Under the pieces are notes generated by a model. The model ran no database searches. It saw only the letters and a program-made list of their open reading frames with translations, and had not been told where the DNA came from. The position numbers were made by a program, and so were the translations under genes. Below, piece after piece: positions 42,814-45,717 of a stretch of 45,717 nt of DNA. The stretch covers positions 1 through 45,717 of the forward strand of contig QCCL01000011.1 in the NCBI GenBank assembly GCA_003281255.1, written 5' to 3'. This stretch comes from Prochlorococcus sp. AG-347-L02 (GTDB taxonomy: Bacteria; Cyanobacteriota; Cyanobacteriia; PCC-6307; Cyanobiaceae). Each line of letters begins with the position of its first letter. Position 1 is the stretch's first letter.

Positions 42814-42972
42814 ATGCCAATCGCCCCTCACTTACCACAATTACAATACGGCTACGATGATGGCTTTACAACCATTTTTTTTGGTTTAATAGGAAGTTGC
42901 CTAGGATGTATATTAATTTTATTAATTTCATTTTTTGAATTTAAATTCAAAAAGCAAAATAGTAAGCCTTAA
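42814..42972 (+). CDS. Small single-helix membrane protein
   Basis: 52 residues: GYDDGFTTIFFGLIGSCLGC then ILILLISFF form one long membrane helix with two Cys (C-x2-C), and a basic tail. Follows the 42668 ORF by 2 bases. Convergent with ychF. Confidence 0.55.
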   Translation: MPIAPHLPQLQYGYDDGFTTIFFGLIGSCLGCILILLISFFEFKFKKQNSKP

Positions 42973-42980
42973 AAGACTAA

Positions 42981-44072
42981 CTAAACATTAAATAAGAACT
43001 CCATTACATCTCCTTCGTTTACAACATATTCCTTACCTTCACTTCTAAGTAAACCTTTAGTTTTTGCGTTTGCAATTGAACCTGAATCTATTAAATTTTG
43101 ATATGAAATAGTCTGAGCTCTAATAAATCCTTTTTCAAAATCAGTATGAATTACACCAGCTGCCTGTGGAGCAGTCATACCATCTTTAATCGTCCAAGCC
43201 TTTGTTTCCTTTTCTCCTGTAGTGAAATAAGTTTTTAAACCCAATAATTTATATGTTGATTTAATTAAGGAACTTAATCCTCCTTCTTCTACTCCCAAAC
43301 CCATAAGATAGTCTTTTTTATCTTCGGGTTCTAATTCTATTAATTCTGATTCTACTTGCGCTGATATCTTTATACATTCTGTATTTTCATTGCTTGCAAA
43401 ACTCTTAACTTTTGATGAGAAATCATTCCCTTCAGCTAAATCATTTTCATTTAAATTTGTTGCATAAATAATTGGTTTTGCTGTAAGGAAGCCTAATTGC
43501 TTAATTATTAAATTTTCCTCTTCGCTGAGAGATATTGATCTAACTGAAAGTCCTTTCTGTAGCTCTTCTTCAATTTTTTCAAGTAAAGAATCTTCTTTTG
43601 CTGCCTCTTTACTAGTTCTAACCTGTTTTTTAATTCTTTCTCTTCTTTTTTGGAGTTGGGATAAATCAGCTAAATTCAATTCCAGATTAATTATCTCAAT
43701 ATCATCCAAGGGATCTACCTTTCCAGAAACATGAATTACATCACTATCTTCAAAGCATCTTACAACATGCACTATTGCATCAACCTCCCTAATATTTGAT
43801 AAAAATTTATTTCCTAAACCTTCGCCTTTACTGGCTCCTTTTACTAATCCTGCAATATCTACAAATTCAATTTTTGTTGGGATAATATTTTGGCTAGAAC
43901 TTAAATCACCTAACTCTTGCAACCTTTGATCTGGGACTGAAACAATACCTTTATTAGGTTCTATAGTACAAAAAGGAAAGTTAGCCGCTTGGGCTTTAGC
44001 ATTTTCTACAAGTGCATTAAATAAAGTTGATTTTCCAACATTTGGTAATCCAATAATACCGGCTTTTAACAT
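42981..44072 (-). CDS. ychF: YchF/Obg-like ATPase (OLA1 family)
   Basis: 363 residues. G1 GLPNVGKST (8-16), G3 DIAGLVKGASKGEGLG, and NLNE in place of NKxD, the mark of this ATP-preferring branch. A coiled-coil insert and a C-terminal TGS-like part ending EGDVMEFLFNV follow. It binds ribosomes and takes part in translation and stress control. Housekeeping gene with full family length. Confidence 0.97.
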   Translation of the reverse strand: MLKAGIIGLPNVGKSTLFNALVENAKAQAANFPFCTIEPNKGIVSVPDQRLQELGDLSSSQNIIPTKIEFVDIAGLVKGASKGEGLGNKFLSNIREVDAIVHVVRCFEDSDVIHVSGKVDPLDDIEIINLELNLADLSQLQKRRERIKKQVRTSKEAAKEDSLLEKIEEELQKGLSVRSISLSEEENLIIKQLGFLTAKPIIYATNLNENDLAEGNDFSSKVKSFASNENTECIKISAQVESELIELEPEDKKDYLMGLGVEEGGLSSLIKSTYKLLGLKTYFTTGEKETKAWTIKDGMTAPQAAGVIHTDFEKGFIRAQTISYQNLIDSGSIANAKTKGLLRSEGKEYVVNEGDVMEFLFNV

Positions 44073-44218
44073 TTGAAAAAATTTATGGAAAAAATTATCA
44101 AGAAAACATCTTCTAGTAATATAGTATTTACTTAACCAATCTTGGATAAGTTAATTATAATCGTCTTGATTATTTATTTAGTTTCTAAATATTCTCTACT
44201 GCTTTTTTTTCAAAAGAA

Positions 44219-45280
44219 ATGTTTGATTTAATAAAAAAAAATATAAATCTAAGAAGTGGAATTATATTGCTTTCTCTAGCTATATTTTTCGTTTTTCTAA
44301 CCAATTCCTTCAAGAAAAATAAGTCAAAAGATATTTCTGATTTTGTAGTTCAAGTTGAAAAAGGAATCCTCTCAGATTCAATTAATACTAGTGGTGAAGT
44401 AAAAGCAATAAGGACGAGCAATATTGGACCTCGGAAGCAAGGTGTAATAAAAGAAATCAAAGTAGATGAGGGGGATCTTGTAAAAAAAGATCAGATTTTA
44501 GCTTCTCTTGATGATGATGACTTTATCTATAAAATTAAAGAACTTGAATTAAATTTAGAAAAACAAAAATCTGAATTTTTAAGAAGGGAATATCTATATC
44601 AAGAAGGTGCGGTAAGTAAAGAAGACTATGAAAGTTATAAAAATAACTACAACATTAGTAGCGCAAAAGTTAATGATGCAAAAGCTGAAAAAAGTTTCTA
44701 TCTAATTAAAGCTCCTTATGGAGGAAAGATAACTGCAAAATATGCTGAGATAGGATCTTATGTCACTCCAAGTACAAACTTAAGTTCAGACCCTAAAACC
44801 AAAAACTTTATTTTTGAACTATCAGAGGGCCTAGAAATTGTTGCTAAAGTTCCTGAGAGTGACATTGGCAGAATAAAAATAGGTCAAGAAGCCTCAGTAA
44901 GAATTGAGGCTTATCCCTCAAAAAAATATAGTGCCATAGTTAAAAAAATAGCTACAAGAGCTGTAAAAGATAATAATGTAACCTCATTCGAAGTAACTTT
45001 AAATTTTAAAGATATTTCTGAAGAAATTAAAATTGGAATGACTGCAGATCTTGAATTTAGAGTGGAAGGTAATGAAGAAAAAATCTTAGTGCCAACAGTT
45101 TCTATTGTCACTGAAAAAGGTGAAAAAGGAATTTTGAAAGTTGATAAAAACAATTCTCCCAAATTTGAAAAAATTGAAATTGGTATTAGTAGTGGAAATA
45201 AAACTTCAGTAATTGATGGATTAGAGCCTGGAGAGCAAATCTTTATTGATATTCCACCTTGGGCTAAGAAGAGAAAATGA
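44219..45280 (+). CDS. HlyD/DevB-type periplasmic adaptor
   Basis: 353 residues: one N-terminal membrane helix (about 15-31), lipoyl half GVIKEIKVDEGDLVKKDQIL, a short coiled coil (about 110-160), the second lipoyl half YLIKAPYGGKITAKYAEIG, then a beta-barrel domain (GQEASVRIEAYPSKKYSA) and a C-terminal MacA-like part (LVPTVSIVTEKGEKGI). Such adaptors work with MacB/DevC-type transporters; no partner gene is in the window. Its stop overlaps the polA start (ATGA). Confidence 0.85.
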   Translation: MFDLIKKNINLRSGIILLSLAIFFVFLTNSFKKNKSKDISDFVVQVEKGILSDSINTSGEVKAIRTSNIGPRKQGVIKEIKVDEGDLVKKDQILASLDDDDFIYKIKELELNLEKQKSEFLRREYLYQEGAVSKEDYESYKNNYNISSAKVNDAKAEKSFYLIKAPYGGKITAKYAEIGSYVTPSTNLSSDPKTKNFIFELSEGLEIVAKVPESDIGRIKIGQEASVRIEAYPSKKYSAIVKKIATRAVKDNNVTSFEVTLNFKDISEEIKIGMTADLEFRVEGNEEKILVPTVSIVTEKGEKGILKVDKNNSPKFEKIEIGISSGNKTSVIDGLEPGEQIFIDIPPWAKKRK

Positions 45281-45717
45281 GTTTAAAATCTGAAAACTCT
45301 AAAAAACCAATTTTACTTTTAGTCGATGGACATTCACTTGCTTTTAGAAGCTTCTATGCATTTAGCAAAGGGATTGATGGAGGTTTAACAACTAAAGAAG
45401 GATTCCCAACAAGTGTGACTTATGGATTTCTAAAAAGCCTTCTTGATAATTGCAAAAATATTAGTCCTGAGGGTGTTTGTATTACTTTTGATACCGAAAA
45501 ACCAACTTTTAGACATGAATTAGATCCAAATTATAAGGCCAATAGAGATGTAGCACCAGATGTTTTTTTTCAAGATATTGAACAACTAGAAATCATTTTA
45601 GAAGAAAGCCTTAATTTACCAATTTTTAAATCTCCCGGTTATGAAGCAGATGATCTCCTAGGTACAATTGCAAATGATGCTTCTTCTAAAGGATGGTGCG
45701 TGAATATTCTTTCTGGG
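45277..45717 (+). CDS. polA: DNA polymerase I, 5' part (runs off the window)
   Basis: The first 147 codons are present. They cover the 5'-3' exonuclease domain: LLLVDGHSLAFRSFYAF, GFPTSVTYGFLKSLL, ITFDTEKPTFRHELDPNYKANR and PGYEADDLLGT, with the metal-binding Asp and Glu residues. The rest lies beyond the end. ATG at 45277 overlaps the adaptor stop by 4 bases. Confidence 0.95.
   Translation, partial: MSLKSENSKKPILLLVDGHSLAFRSFYAFSKGIDGGLTTKEGFPTSVTYGFLKSLLDNCKNISPEGVCITFDTEKPTFRHELDPNYKANRDVAPDVFFQDIEQLEIILEESLNLPIFKSPGYEADDLLGTIANDASSKGWCVNILSG

Noticed and set aside
1..45717. tRNA, rRNA, CRISPR array or insertion sequence
   Set aside because: I looked for tRNA-like folds, spaced direct repeats and transposase motifs and found none I could support. 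A tRNAscan-SE and Infernal run would settle the RNA genes.

Overview
The window is low-GC DNA with short intergenic gaps and five high-light-inducible (Hli) genes. It also carries many very small proteins of types common in marine picocyanobacteria (MGEAKRR-start DUF2839-like, DUF1651-like and DUF3764-like proteins). Together these point to a Prochlorococcus chromosome, probably of a high-light type. That assignment rests on gene content and base composition; no rRNA or complete tRNA gene was seen.

Region 1 (about 0.2-14.5 kb) looks like a cell-surface and secretion island. An RTX-like protein (197-1354) and a zinc metalloprotease (12549-13835) lie at opposite ends. They share a C-terminal domain of about 180 residues (138 of 179 positions identical by hand count). 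Between them are a type I secretion pair (an HlyD-type adaptor and an HlyB-type ABC exporter with an added cyclic-nucleotide-binding-like domain), three glycosyltransferases, a Wzm/Wzt polysaccharide exporter, a parvulin-type protein and a probable outer-membrane beta-barrel protein. The simplest reading is a secretion system whose cargo carries a common C-terminal export or anchoring domain, next to genes that make and export a surface glycan. A secreted-protein gene broken by two frameshifts (13848-14542) lies at its edge.

Region 2 (about 14.9-27.2 kb) begins with an Hli gene, then an RluF-type pseudouridine synthase and an SRAP-domain protein. It then becomes a run of small conserved-type or hypothetical genes, most under 100 codons, several of them in paralogous pairs with genes at 31-33 kb. 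Inside it is a tight set (20668-22693) of tiny overlapping ORFs followed by a MauE-like membrane protein, a DUF411 metal-binding protein, a DUF3721-like secreted peptide and a PepSY-type membrane protein. This looks like a periplasmic metal (copper) or thiol module.

Region 3 (27.3-34.2 kb) holds an NSS-family sodium symporter, SelO, a secreted cupin, more small proteins, a class I glutamine amidotransferase and a lone Hli gene.

Region 4 (34.3-40.3 kb) is a complete-looking Nit1C-type cluster: a flavoprotein monooxygenase facing an operon of an MSMEG_0572-like protein, nitrilase, radical SAM protein, GNAT, AIR-synthase-like protein and MSMEG_0570-like protein. Region 5 (40.6-41.5 kb) is a four-gene hli operon with a clear terminator. 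The window ends with small membrane proteins, ychF, an HlyD/DevB-type adaptor and the first 147 codons of polA, which runs off the end.
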